A stretch of 64,000 nucleotides of DNA, taken from positions 1 to 64,000 of the forward strand of contig JANOHV010000005.1 of the NCBI GenBank assembly GCA_031406795.1. The letters run 5' to 3'. The translations under genes and the position numbers were made by a program. Below the pieces are notes generated by a model. The model saw only the letters and a program-made list of their open reading frames with translations, did no database searches and was not told the DNA's origin. Positions 18,108 to 26,187 of the stretch are shown here, one piece after another. Position 1 is the stretch's first letter; each line of letters starts with the position of its first letter. Origin of the DNA: DATDCY01 sp031406795 [NCBI: Candidatus Rokuibacteriota bacterium]. Its GTDB lineage: Bacteria; JAUVQV01.

Positions 18108-18171
18108 TCTTCTTTGTGCCTGGTCTTGCTTTTCGGGTGTCGTGGCTCATACCGGACCGCGCTGCTCGCTG

Positions 18172-18262
18172 CAAGCGTTGCTTGACCGCTGCCCCCCTGC
18201 TCTTCGTGAGCGAAATCTGGCTTTCCCCGGTGAGTTGAGATGCCTGCTGTTCCGAGCCGGTT
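18172..18262 (+). repeat. Dispersed intergenic repeat family R, copy 2
   Basis: Shares GCAAGCGTTGCTTGACC, CTGCCCCCCTGCTCTTCG, TGAGCGAAATC and GAGATGCCTGCTGTTC with copies at 6893 and 38694, in the same orientation. The terminal palindrome of the other copies is missing, replaced by GAGCCGG right before the DsrE-operon promoter. Confidence 0.7.
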
Positions 18263-18267
18263 TCTAC

Positions 18268-18296
18268 TTGACAGTCCGACTAGGAATACCTATGGT
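18268..18296 (+). promoter_or_regulatory. Strong sigma-70 promoter of the DsrE/TusA operon
   Basis: TTGACA (18268-18273, perfect -35), a 17-base spacer and TATGGT (18291-18296, 4 of 6). The spacer end holds TAGG-AATA-CCTA, a small inverted repeat that could be an operator. The first start codon is 41 bases past the -10. Confidence 0.75.
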
Positions 18297-18336
18297 CTTT
18301 TTCATCCATTCACCAGGGAACGAGGAGGGGGGCTCA

Positions 18337-18633
18337 ATGAAGCTCGGCGTATTCGTCAGTGACTACTCGTCCACCGTGGACACGCTCGGCCGGCTGAAGT
18401 CGGACAAGCTCGGCGTATTCCTCGTGCAGAACGGCGTCTACCACGCCGTGATCCCCGAGAAGGGGAAGGGCTCGTGCCTTCTGGACGCGGCCCCGCGGGT
18501 CTACGTGCTGCGCGAGGACCTGGAAACCCGAGGCTTCGCCGCCGACGCGGTCGACGCGCGGGCCAAGATCGTCGGCTACGGCGACATCGTCGACCTGGTC
18601 TTCAACGACTACCCCAAGATCGCCTGGCTCTAG
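18337..18633 (+). CDS. DsrH/TusB-like sulfur-relay subunit
   Basis: A 98-residue cytoplasmic protein. The length, the LGVFLVQNGVYHAV segment and the aromatic C-terminus (PKIAWL) fit the DsrH/TusB branch of the DsrEFH superfamily. In the TusBCD or DsrEFH hexamer this subunit helps pass persulfide sulfur between TusA and downstream acceptors. A single cysteine (GSCLLDAAP) is present. It is the first gene of a four-gene run with two DsrE/DsrF-like genes and tusA. The ribosome-binding site GAGGAGGGG precedes the ATG. The exact subfamily is uncertain because these small proteins diverge fast. Confidence 0.7.
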   Translation: MKLGVFVSDYSSTVDTLGRLKSDKLGVFLVQNGVYHAVIPEKGKGSCLLDAAPRVYVLREDLETRGFAADAVDARAKIVGYGDIVDLVFNDYPKIAWL

Positions 18634-18652
18634 GAAAGGAGGGAGCACACCC

Positions 18653-19018
18653 ATGGCTAAACTGACGATCGGCTGTTTCTCCTCCCTCGTGGGCTCGATG
18701 TCGCTGGACTTCGCCGTCAAGTTCGCGGAGGCCGCCATCGAGAAGGGGCACGAGGTCGACTTCTGGATGTCCGGCAACGCCGTGATGCTCTCGAAGAAGG
18801 GGCAGAAGTCCTTCAAGGACTACTCGCACCTCGACAAGAGGATTCGCGCCGCGATGGACAAGGGGATGAACATGTGCGCCTGCGAGGCCTGCGCCGAGGC
18901 GCGCGGCTTCCACAAGGAGGACACCATCGACCACCCCAAGTTCATCCGCAAGAGCATGGACTGGTACCTGGCGAGTTGCCACACGGCGGACCGGGTCCTC
19001 CACATCGGAGGTGAGTGA
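18653..19018 (+). CDS. DsrE-like sulfur-relay protein
   Basis: A 121-residue protein with the DsrE fold pattern: an N-terminal beta strand (KLTIGCFSSLVG), an EKGHEV-type helix-strand unit, and the cysteine cluster NMCACEACAEARGF near residues 77-88. In DsrE/TusD the conserved cysteine in such a segment carries the persulfide. AAGGAGG lies 8 bases upstream of the ATG. It follows the DsrH-like gene by 19 bases and is followed at once by a DsrF-like gene, so the three probably form a complex. Confidence 0.8.
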   Translation: MAKLTIGCFSSLVGSMSLDFAVKFAEAAIEKGHEVDFWMSGNAVMLSKKGQKSFKDYSHLDKRIRAAMDKGMNMCACEACAEARGFHKEDTIDHPKFIRKSMDWYLASCHTADRVLHIGGE

Positions 19019-19020
19019 TC

Positions 19021-19434
19021 ATGGCAAAGACGACGAACCTGGCGTTCCTCGTGCAACGCGCCGGCTACAAGTGTGAGAACCCGAAGCTCGCGCTGACCCA
19101 CGCCATCGCGAGCCAGTCGGTCGAAATCTACCTCGAGGACGGCGACACGGTCGTCCCGGTCGTCGCCTTCGTCGGCGAGGGCGTGCTCAACTGCAAGAAC
19201 AGCCAGAAGGCGATGGAGGTCTACGGGATCACCAGCACCGAAAACCACCTCCAGAACGCGCTGCTGTGCGATCTCAAGGTGCTGGTCTGCAAGGAGGACC
19301 TCGACCGCTACGGCCTGACGGAGGCGGACATGCCGGACGCCGCCGCGATGGGGGCCGACACCTCGATTCACGTGGTGCCCTGGGAGCAGATCCACAACGC
19401 GCTCAAGGGCGCGGACCACCTGCTCTTCTTCTAG
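19021..19434 (+). CDS. DsrE/DsrF-family sulfur-relay protein
   Basis: A 137-residue protein. It shows the family's strand-helix rhythm (VEIYLEDGDTVVPVVAFVGEGV), a cysteine after GVLN (NCKNSQKAME) and a second cysteine pair in LLCDLKVLVCKEDLDRYGL, and it ends in the typical hydrophobic strand (DHLLFF). The ATG at 19021 is preferred over a GTG at 19015 because GGAGGT is 8 bases upstream of the ATG. It is the third gene of the operon, with tusA 43 bases downstream. Confidence 0.75.
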   Translation: MAKTTNLAFLVQRAGYKCENPKLALTHAIASQSVEIYLEDGDTVVPVVAFVGEGVLNCKNSQKAMEVYGITSTENHLQNALLCDLKVLVCKEDLDRYGLTEADMPDAAAMGADTSIHVVPWEQIHNALKGADHLLFF

Positions 19435-19477
19435 ACCACGCTCACGAACAACCTACTTTCAAGGAGGAACGGCAACG

Positions 19478-19714
19478 ATGAAAGGCAAGGAGACTGAGAC
19501 GCTCGACGTGCTGGGCCGGGTTTGCCCCTATCCGCTCGTGCTCACGAAGAAGAAGATGGAGAAGCTGGCCAGCGGCCAGATTCTGAAGGTGAAGTGCGAC
19601 GCCCCCGCCTCGGCCGAAGACTCGATCCCGAAGTTCTGCGAGAAGCAGGGCTACACCTGTCAGGTCGAAAAGATCGGCGACGGCGCCTGGGACATCTACA
19701 TCCAGAAGGCGTAG
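19478..19714 (+). CDS. tusA: Sulfur carrier protein TusA
   Basis: A 78-residue TusA with the hallmark CPYPLVLTKKKMEKLASGQ (persulfide-bearing Cys in CPxP) after LDVLGRV. TusA accepts sulfur from cysteine desulfurases or rhodaneses and delivers it to DsrEFH/TusBCD, or onward for sulfur oxidation, molybdenum-cofactor or tRNA thiolation. The clear AAGGAGG site and terminator make it the last gene of this operon. Pairing with DsrE-type genes is the arrangement seen in dissimilatory sulfur metabolism. Confidence 0.95.
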   Translation: MKGKETETLDVLGRVCPYPLVLTKKKMEKLASGQILKVKCDAPASAEDSIPKFCEKQGYTCQVEKIGDGAWDIYIQKA

Positions 19715-19741
19715 GGGCGCAGACGCGCTCCCGGCTGTGCA

Positions 19742-19792
19742 CGCCCGCCGGTGCGACTTGAACGAGTCGCGCATTCCGGCGGGCGTTTCCTT
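19742..19792 (+). terminator. Rho-independent terminator of the DsrE/TusA operon
   Basis: CGCCCGCCGG (19742-19751) pairs with CCGGCGGGCG (19776-19785), with an inner CGACT/AGTCG stem, followed by TTTCCTT. Confidence 0.85.
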
Positions 19793-19861
19793 ATAATCTT
19801 CACCATGAAATCACTCCGAAACAACAGCCTCTTCTGCTTGCGAGCTTCGCCCGCGGTGTGA
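19792..19861 (+). promoter_or_regulatory. Perfect -10 box and possible leaderless 18-codon ORF ahead of the GT2 gene
   Basis: TATAAT (19792-19797) is directly fused to the terminator tail, with no good -35. Seven bases later an ATG (19805) opens an 18-codon frame, MKSLRNNSLFCLRASPAV, whose TGA stop (19859-19861) overlaps the GTG start of the glycosyltransferase at 19858. A transcript starting near 19804 would be nearly leaderless for this small frame. It may couple translation to the next gene, which itself has no ribosome-binding site. Coding of the peptide is unproven. Confidence 0.4.
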
Positions 19862-20838
19862 TCTCGGTCGTGATCCCCGTCCGCAACGGCGCCCGCGCGC
19901 TGGACGCCTGTCTGCACGCCGCTTGCGCCGCAGCGCTGCCGGACCACGAGGTCGTCGTGGTCGACGATGGTTCGATCGACGAGAGCGCGTCGATCGCCGC
20001 ACGACACCCCTGCCGCCTCGTGCGGCTCGAACCCGGGCGCGGGGCGGGCGCGGCGCGCAACGCCGGCGCCGCCGCGTCGGACGGCGACACCCTGTTCTTC
20101 ACCGACGCCGACTGCGTCATCGGGCCGCCGGCCCTGGCGCGCGCCGCAACCGTTCTCGACGCCGCCGGGCCGCGGGCGGTGGTGGGCGGCACGTACGAAA
20201 CGCAACCCTCCGACGCGGGCTTTTTCCCGTCCTTCCAGGCAGTCTTCGTCAACTACCACGAAACCCGTCGCCCCGACGACCCGGACTACGTCGCGACGCA
20301 CGCGATGGTGATCCGCGCCGCCGACTTCCGCGCGAGCGGCGGCTTCGACGAGCACTTCCTGCCGATACTCGAGGACGTCGAGTTCTGCCACCGGGTGCGC
20401 CGCGCCGGCTACCGGCTGCGCATGGATCCGCTGCTGCTGGTTCGTCACCACTTCGGTTTCGGGCTCTTCGGGAGCCTGCGCAACGCGGCACGCAAGGCGC
20501 GCTACTGGGTGCGCTACTCGCTGCGCAACCACGACCTTTTCGCCGACTCCGGCACCGCCTCTCTCGGGTTGAAAGCCGCCGGCGCTCTGGCCGGACTCTG
20601 CTGGGCCGGCGTCGCAGCCGCCGCCATCTTGCACCACCCCGCCCCGCTGCTGCCGTTGCCGCTGCTCGTGCTTGTCGCCATCGCCGCCAACCGCGGACTC
20701 GTGCGCGCCTTCCACGCCGCCGGCGGCGCCTGGTTCGCTACGGCGGCCGCCGGCTATCTCGTGCTGATCTACCCCGGCGCGATCGCGGTCGGCGCGGCGC
20801 AGGGACTGCTGGACTTCATCCGGAAAGAGCGGGCCTGA
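19858..20838 (+). CDS. Family 2 glycosyltransferase with C-terminal membrane segments
   Basis: A 326-residue protein beginning ISVVIPVRNGARAL, the usual GT2 start. It has VVVVDDGS and the DxD metal site in FFTDADC near residue 82, then GGFDEHFLPILEDVEFCHR. The last hundred residues hold two or three hydrophobic helices, so it is membrane-attached. It adds a sugar from a nucleotide-sugar donor to an unknown acceptor. The stop TGATG overlaps the start of the next gene, a radical SAM protein, so the two are coupled. GTG start chosen from the conserved N-terminus. Confidence 0.88.
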   Translation: MISVVIPVRNGARALDACLHAACAAALPDHEVVVVDDGSIDESASIAARHPCRLVRLEPGRGAGAARNAGAAASDGDTLFFTDADCVIGPPALARAATVLDAAGPRAVVGGTYETQPSDAGFFPSFQAVFVNYHETRRPDDPDYVATHAMVIRAADFRASGGFDEHFLPILEDVEFCHRVRRAGYRLRMDPLLLVRHHFGFGLFGSLRNAARKARYWVRYSLRNHDLFADSGTASLGLKAAGALAGLCWAGVAAAAILHHPAPLLPLPLLVLVAIAANRGLVRAFHAAGGAWFATAAAGYLVLIYPGAIAVGAAQGLLDFIRKERA

Positions 20839-21920
20839 TGCGACACTCGCCGCTGCGTCACCTCGGCGCGCTGTTCTGGAAGCGCCGGCCGCTCCACCTG
20901 ACCTTCTTCGTCACCCGGCGCTGCGATGGGCGCTGCGACTTTTGTTTCTCGCGCGGGCGGTCGACGGCGACCGGCCCCGAACTCTCGGTCGCCGAAGTCG
21001 CACGACTGGCCCCCACGGTCGGACCGCTGCTCTGGCTCGCCTACTCCGGCGGGGAGCCGACGCTGCGCGAGGACCTGCCCGAGATTACCGGCATCTTCGC
21101 CAGGCACTGCCGGCCGGTCATCGTGCTGCTCTCCACGAACGGCCTCGACCCGAGGCGCACCGCCGCGGCAGCCGCGGGGCTGCTCGACGCTGCGCCCCGG
21201 AGCACGATCGTCGTGAAGCTCTCGCTGGACGGTCCGCCGGAGCTTCACGATCGTCTGCGCGGCGTGCCCGGCGCGCACGCCCGCGTTCTCGAAAGTCTTC
21301 GACTGCTGCGGCAGCTGGCGGCACGGGAGCGGCGCCTGGAGATCGGGATCAACACCGTCCTCAATGCCTCGAACCAGGAGGCAGCCGGAGAACTCTTCAC
21401 CGAGGTCTCGCGCCTGGCTGGCGTCGACACCCACACGCTCAGCCTGGTGCGCGGCACGATCCCCGACCCCGCGCTCGGCACGGTCGATCCGGCGCGCTAC
21501 CTCCTGGCCGCGGAAACACTTGCCCGCCAGCTGCGCGAAGGGTCCCAGCCCCGGTACCGCTTCCTCGGCGCGCGGCTCAAGGCGGCCCAGGACATCCTTC
21601 AGCGGCGACTTATCGCCGAAACCCTCAAGCGGCGGGGGCGCGTCATCCCGTGCCACGCCGGACGTCTCAACCTGGTACTCGACGAGCAGGGCGGACTTTA
21701 CCCTTGCGAGGATTTCTCCCTGCGACTGGGCAATGTCCGCGACAACGATCTCGACGTCCGGGCCACGGCGCGCTCGTCGCCGGCCCGCGCGGTTCTCGCG
21801 GGAATCGGCCGCGGCGAATGCTGGTGCACGCACGAGTGTTACCTGATGACCAACATCCTCTTCAGCCTGCGGCAGTACCCCGCGCTGCTGGCGGAGTACT
21901 TGCGCCTGCCGTCCCGGTAA
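20838..21920 (+). CDS. Radical SAM protein with SPASM-like C-terminal cysteines
   Basis: A 360-residue protein. The FeS/SAM motif CDGRCDFC (CX3CX2C) lies near residue 31, followed by AYSGGEPTLREDL and the beta-barrel core. A C-terminal cysteine cluster (IPCHAGRLN, LYPCEDFSLRLGN, GECWCTHEC) resembles a SPASM/Twitch auxiliary-cluster domain, found in enzymes that modify peptides or proteins and in some sugar-modifying enzymes. The overlap with the GT2 gene suggests joint action on one product. The substrate is unknown. Confidence 0.85.
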   Translation: MRHSPLRHLGALFWKRRPLHLTFFVTRRCDGRCDFCFSRGRSTATGPELSVAEVARLAPTVGPLLWLAYSGGEPTLREDLPEITGIFARHCRPVIVLLSTNGLDPRRTAAAAAGLLDAAPRSTIVVKLSLDGPPELHDRLRGVPGAHARVLESLRLLRQLAARERRLEIGINTVLNASNQEAAGELFTEVSRLAGVDTHTLSLVRGTIPDPALGTVDPARYLLAAETLARQLREGSQPRYRFLGARLKAAQDILQRRLIAETLKRRGRVIPCHAGRLNLVLDEQGGLYPCEDFSLRLGNVRDNDLDVRATARSSPARAVLAGIGRGECWCTHECYLMTNILFSLRQYPALLAEYLRLPSR

Positions 21921-22317
21921 GCCCGGGCCTGCAGCGGGACGCGGAAGGCTCCGGCGTCGAACGAAGCCCTGCCCGACCTGCCATCCGGACTCCCGGTACT
22001 CAACTTTCACTATTGAAGATGTCAAGTATCAATCCCGGCTTTCGTCCGATTGCGAAAAGAAAATCAAAAACGCGGAATATTCGTGAATATGTGCACAACA
22101 CTAGTAAACCGATTGACTTTAATTTCCAGTAGCTTAATCTTGACTCAATGACTCAGTTGCGGCAATCAATGAAACGAGCAACCGCATACCGTTTGGGAGG
22201 TGATGGGTAGCGATCGACCAGAGGTGGGTCGGAGCGTTGGCCGGAGGCGGTCAGTGATTTCCCGAGAGTTGGCGGAAAACCGCCGGCATAAACCAGCAGC
22301 AGAGGAGGAGTGGAAAG
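21921..22317. other. Gene-free control region before the beta-propeller haem gene
   Basis: 397 bases, unusually AT-rich from about 22010 to 22150. It holds TTGAAGATGTCAA (22013-22025, an FNR-half-site-like inverted repeat with a 5-base gap), the perfect palindrome ATATTC-GT-GAATAT (22077-22090) and a TTGACT (22113-22118) with AT-rich bases 16-18 bases downstream. These look like a regulated promoter, but no element is certain. No ORF of note. Confidence 0.45.
22077..22090. promoter_or_regulatory. Palindromic operator candidate ATATTC-GT-GAATAT
   Basis: A perfect 6-2-6 inverted repeat in the AT-rich upstream region of the beta-propeller haem gene, about 25 bases before a TTGACT that could be a -35. 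The size suits a dimeric helix-turn-helix regulator; the regulator is unknown. Confidence 0.4.
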
Positions 22318-23463
22318 ATGAAGAAGCTGATCAAGGTAGCGGGCATGGCAGCGGTTGTCGCCGCTGTCGTGGCCATCGGCACTCAGATGTTCAGCCCGGC
22401 GCCGGTTGTTTCCAAGGGCGCGGTGTACGGCGGGAAGCTGTATGTCGCCGGCCATGGCGGCCACATCGCCGTCGCCGAAGTCCAGATCGACCCGACCGCG
22501 GAGAAGCCCATCTCGATCACCAACCTCGACCGCATCGAGATCGGCACCCCGAAGAGCCACCCGTTCCACGATGTCCGCATCGACCCGTCGAACCGCGACC
22601 TGCTCTTCTACAGCACCTACAAGCTCGACGCCGAGGAAGGCCCCAACAAGGGCAAACTGCACTTCGGCTCGGTTGACCTCAAGGGCGAGAAGACGATCAA
22701 GGACGTCGCCCTGGCCGTCGATGCGCGCGCGACCGCGGATGGCGGCTTCACCGGCGCCAACTACTGCGCCTCGGGTCAGAGCAAGGATTTCTACTTCCCG
22801 GTCACGATGGCCATGGAAGGCTACATCGACGTCATCGACAAAAGGACGATGGAGCAGAAGCACCGCGTCTTCGTCGACTCGCTCGTCGGCAAGACCGGCT
22901 ACCAGTTCATGCACGGCAACACCTCGCCGGACATGAAGACCTTCCTGCTCGTGGTCAACAAGGCCAGCGGCACCCCCAAGGAAGGCTGGGCCACCACCGG
23001 CGAGCTGGCGCTGTTCCTGCTCGACGTGCCCGCCCTCGAAAAGGGTGAGCTGAAGGTTCTGCAGCAGGCGACGCTCGCCGGCGGCAACCCGAAGAGCACG
23101 ATCACCTTCCGCCAGTATTTCACGCCGGACGGCAAGTACGTCCTGCAGTCGGCGAACGACCTGTTTTACGTGATCGACGCGAAGACGCTGGCGATGGTGG
23201 CGAAGGAAAACCGCCAGGACGGCATGAACCACGACGCCTTCCCGACCCCGGACAGCAAGTACGCGATCCTCACGCTGCGCAAGAAGGGCCAGTGGGAGGG
23301 CTGCAACGAGCCGATCCAGGACGGCGTGATCCAGCTCTACGACATCGAGAACAAGAAGCTGCTTGGCGGCGGCGAGTCGGTCTGCTACGCCTGCCACAAG
23401 GGCGAGAAGATCACCAAGGACGCGATCCTCTGCGGCCTGGACGGGAACTGGAACAAGAACTAG
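22318..23463 (+). CDS. Exported beta-propeller-like protein with one C-terminal c-type haem site
   Basis: A 381-residue protein. An N-terminal signal or anchor (residues 3-25) is followed by repeated strand-turn units such as GGKLYVAGHGGHIAV, HPFHDVRIDPSNRDLL, HGNTSPDMKTFLLVV, YFTPDGKYVLQSANDL and AFPTPDSKYAILTL, the pattern of a YncE/cytochrome-d1-like beta-propeller. The single CYACH (356-360) near the C-terminus is a covalent haem site. It lacks the NirS-type N-terminal cytochrome domain. Start with AGGAGGAG 7 bases upstream; its own terminator follows. The role is unknown; the place next to cytochromes, NosL and rhodanese genes suggests periplasmic electron transfer or sensing. Confidence 0.8.
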   Translation: MKKLIKVAGMAAVVAAVVAIGTQMFSPAPVVSKGAVYGGKLYVAGHGGHIAVAEVQIDPTAEKPISITNLDRIEIGTPKSHPFHDVRIDPSNRDLLFYSTYKLDAEEGPNKGKLHFGSVDLKGEKTIKDVALAVDARATADGGFTGANYCASGQSKDFYFPVTMAMEGYIDVIDKRTMEQKHRVFVDSLVGKTGYQFMHGNTSPDMKTFLLVVNKASGTPKEGWATTGELALFLLDVPALEKGELKVLQQATLAGGNPKSTITFRQYFTPDGKYVLQSANDLFYVIDAKTLAMVAKENRQDGMNHDAFPTPDSKYAILTLRKKGQWEGCNEPIQDGVIQLYDIENKKLLGGGESVCYACHKGEKITKDAILCGLDGNWNKN

Positions 23464-23499
23464 CCTGAAACGAACCGGCGATTGCGCCGGGAGTGTCGA

Positions 23500-23536
23500 C
23501 GGGGAGCGGGAACCATCCCGCTCCCCGTTTTCTTTT
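23500..23536 (+). terminator. Rho-independent terminator of the beta-propeller haem gene
   Basis: CGGGGAGCGGG (23500-23510), loop AACCAT, CCCGCTCCCCG (23517-23527), then TTTTCTTTT. Perfect 11-bp stem. Confidence 0.9.
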
Positions 23537-23538
23537 CC

Positions 23539-24012
23539 CTACTTCCGCTCGGGGCGGGTAATCGCGAGGTACGCGGCGACATCGGCGACCTCGGCCTCGG
23601 TCAGGAGTCCCGGCTTCATTTCCGACATCCGCTGCGCCGTCGCCAGCCAGTCGGCGGCGGACTTGAACTTCCCGAGCGGCAGGTCGGTGGCGTGGCAGGA
23701 GGAGCACTTCGCTTCGAACGTGTTTTTGGTCAGCAGGTACGCGACGATCTGGGCCCGCTCTTCCCTGTTCACCTCGGCCCCGGTGTCGTGCATCCGCTCG
23801 ACGGTCTTCTCCCACCCCGCCCTGTCGAAAGTCTTCGACAACGGCCGCTCCAAGCCGTGACAGACGCCGCAGGCCCGCTCAAAGAGTGCCTTCGCGGAGG
23901 TCATGCTCTCGATGGGGCTCGAATCCGCAGCCCGTGCGTCAACCGGCGAACCCACTCCAACGAGCGCGAACACTGCTGCCGCGGCAACCGCCCGAAATAG
24001 AACGCGCTTCAT
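23539..24012 (-). CDS. Secreted dihaem c-type cytochrome
   Basis: A 157-residue protein with a signal peptide (cleavage probably after DARA near residue 28) and two CxxCH sites, CGVCH (48-52) and CSSCH (103-107), each followed by a short alpha-helical cytochrome unit (TVERMHDTGAE and WLATAQRMSEMKPG), the fold of small class I or SorB/c554-like cytochromes. It should carry electrons in the periplasm. It is the downstream gene of the FtsX-ATPase fusion (135-base gap) and faces the beta-propeller haem gene across a terminator. Confidence 0.9.
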   Translation of the reverse strand: MKRVLFRAVAAAAVFALVGVGSPVDARAADSSPIESMTSAKALFERACGVCHGLERPLSKTFDRAGWEKTVERMHDTGAEVNREERAQIVAYLLTKNTFEAKCSSCHATDLPLGKFKSAADWLATAQRMSEMKPGLLTEAEVADVAAYLAITRPERK

Positions 24013-24147
24013 GACTTACCCTCCTTTTTGCTGTGATTTCGAAGTGACCGAAACGATTCCGCCACGATGGACAACCCGATTTGGCCGCGCCAGCCACCCG
24101 AGCCGCAACGCCGCCAGGGGGATCGTCGCCCCCTGAACGACCCGGGC

Positions 24148-26073
24148 TTACGGGAGGATTCGTCCGCGGTCCATGGTGACGACGCGGTCGGCGTCCTTCG
24201 TGATCTCACGTTCGTGTGTCACCATCGCGATCGTCACGCCGCGACGGTGCAACTCGCGAAAGAGGCCCATCACCTCCTGCTCGGTCTCGACGTCCAGGTC
24301 CCCGGTCGGCTCGTCGGCGAGAATCAGCTGCGGGTCGAGGATGAACGCCCGTGCGATCGCCACCCGGCGTTGCTGCCCGCCGGAGAGCTGGCCCGGGTAG
24401 GCGTCGATCTTGTCGGCGAGCCCGACGAGCCCCAGCAGCCGCCGGCCCTCTTCCTCGACACCCGGCGGCGGCGCCGGCGAGAAGGCCGCCGGCAACAGCA
24501 CGTTTTCCAGCGCCGTCAGCGTCGGCACGAGGCTTGCGAATTGGAAGATGAAGCCGATCGAGCGGTTTCGCACCGCGGCGAGACGGGCCTCGTCGAGACG
24601 GGCGACATCCTCTCCGGCGAGCAGGATTTCGCCGTGAGTCGGCCGCGTCAGCCCGCCGATCAACGAGAGCAGCGTCGTCTTCCCCGAGCCGGAGTGCCCG
24701 AGGATCGCCAGAAACTCGCCGCGGCGGATCTCCAGCGAGAGCCCCTCGATTGCCGCGACGTGCCCGTCGGCCGCCGGATAGCGCTTCTCCAGCTCGCGGA
24801 CGCGCACGAGCAAATCCGCGGGGAGGGGCGGGCAGGGCCCGGGAATCCCCGGGGGGCATACCGAAGGCGACTCGCCGGTGTCCTTGATGGCGTCGAGCGG
24901 GTCGATCCGGCTGACCCGCAGCACGGGCTGCAGGGCCCCGAGCACCGCGACGCCGACCGCCGCGCCGAGCCCGCCGGCGCCGATCGCCAGCAGCACCAGA
25001 GGCGAGAAGTACACCGGGAAACGCGTCACCTCGTCCACGGCGCGCACCGCCGGCACGCTCAAGGCCGCGCCCGCTGCGATGCCGACCAGTCCGCCGATCA
25101 ACCCCGTCGCGACGGCCTCGGCGAGAAAGAGCCGGATCACGTGGCCGCGGGTCGCCCCGAGCGAGCGCAGAATGCCCACCTCTCGCGTGCGCTCGTTCGC
25201 GACCGCGGAGAAGACCGAGGCCACGACCAGCAGCGCGAGGATCGAGCCCACGGCGACGGTGAGCAGGAAGATCTGCAGCGTCACCCGGAAGAAGCGCGTC
25301 AGCCGGCTGCCGATCTCGCCGCGGGTGATCGCCTTGACGTCGAGGTTTTCGCGCTCGATCGTCTTGGCGACGGTGTCCGGGTCGAAGCCGCGGCGCAACG
25401 CGACAAAAGCGACGGAGACCTCGTCGGGGGAGACCACGTAAGGCGTGAGCTTCTTCTCGATGGCCTCGCGCACGTCCACCTCGCGCAGAAAGACCGTGTT
25501 GTCGAGCGGCGTGCCCGTCACGTCGAGAGTGGCGGCGACGTTGAATTTCATCCCCAACAGCCAGGTCTCCCGGCTCATCTCGATGGAGCTGATGCCCTCC
25601 ACCTTGCCGCCGAGCACCACCTCGTCCTTGCCGAGTTTGCGCTTGAGCCGCTGTTCGATCCAGGGGGTGATGACGAAGTCGGTCTCCGGGTCGAAGGCGA
25701 CGATCCGGGCCGAGGAGATGCTGCAGCAGACCCCCGCCAGCGTGGCGAGGTAGGTGTGCGCAGTGACCTTCTCGATGGCCGGCATCTCACGCAGCCGCGC
25801 CAGCATGTCGCGTTTGATGTGGAGGCTGAGCCGGTCGGTCGCGAAGAGGAACTCCTCCGGATTGGTGACCGCGCCGGGGGGCGCGACCATGATGTCGCCG
25901 CCCATCCGCCGCAGGGTGAGCTGAATGCCCTGTCCGAGCCGAAGCAGGGAGGCGAGCGAGAAGATGACGAGCGTCGCGAGCAGCGCGATGGAGAGCAGCA
26001 GCGAAAGCGTCCGGAATGGCCGGCGGCGCAAGTTGCGCACGGCGATGGCGCCGAGCCCGCGCACGTGCGCCAT
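24148..26073 (-). CDS. ABC transporter fusion: FtsX/MacB-type permease followed by ATPase
   Basis: A 641-residue single chain. Residues 1-380 are an FtsX-like permease: TM1 at about 20-45, a periplasmic domain, then three TM helices with the ERTREVGILRSLGATRGHVI hallmark. After a Pro-rich linker (residues about 385-400) comes a complete LolD/MacB-type ATPase: Walker A GHSGSGKTT near 460, Q-loop, LSGGQQRRVAIARA, and Walker B LILADEPTGDLD. The permease-then-ATPase order is the reverse of MacB. MacB-type systems do not import but transmit force to periplasmic partners. The start at 26073 has GAGAGG upstream. Divergent from the NosL-like gene, which recalls NosDFYL-type assemblies. Confidence 0.88.
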   Translation of the reverse strand: MAHVRGLGAIAVRNLRRRPFRTLSLLLSIALLATLVIFSLASLLRLGQGIQLTLRRMGGDIMVAPPGAVTNPEEFLFATDRLSLHIKRDMLARLREMPAIEKVTAHTYLATLAGVCCSISSARIVAFDPETDFVITPWIEQRLKRKLGKDEVVLGGKVEGISSIEMSRETWLLGMKFNVAATLDVTGTPLDNTVFLREVDVREAIEKKLTPYVVSPDEVSVAFVALRRGFDPDTVAKTIERENLDVKAITRGEIGSRLTRFFRVTLQIFLLTVAVGSILALLVVASVFSAVANERTREVGILRSLGATRGHVIRLFLAEAVATGLIGGLVGIAAGAALSVPAVRAVDEVTRFPVYFSPLVLLAIGAGGLGAAVGVAVLGALQPVLRVSRIDPLDAIKDTGESPSVCPPGIPGPCPPLPADLLVRVRELEKRYPAADGHVAAIEGLSLEIRRGEFLAILGHSGSGKTTLLSLIGGLTRPTHGEILLAGEDVARLDEARLAAVRNRSIGFIFQFASLVPTLTALENVLLPAAFSPAPPPGVEEEGRRLLGLVGLADKIDAYPGQLSGGQQRRVAIARAFILDPQLILADEPTGDLDVETEQEVMGLFRELHRRGVTIAMVTHEREITKDADRVVTMDRGRILP

Positions 26074-26187
26074 CAGCGCGCCCTCTCGCAGATCATCATG
26101 CGGGGAACTTTCACACACGGGCCGCGGACCGTCAAGCGGGGACAGATTTTCGCTCGATCTTGCGCCGTCTTCCGGCATTCCCGAGCA

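Larger units (their letters stand above)
17915..18336. other. Divergent gene-free stretch between dnaJ and the DsrE operon
   Basis: These 422 bases contain the dnaJ leader, the HAIR/promoter block (18077-18107), repeat R copy 2 (18172-18262) and the DsrE-operon promoter (18268-18296). No coding sequence is seen between them. Confidence 0.6.
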
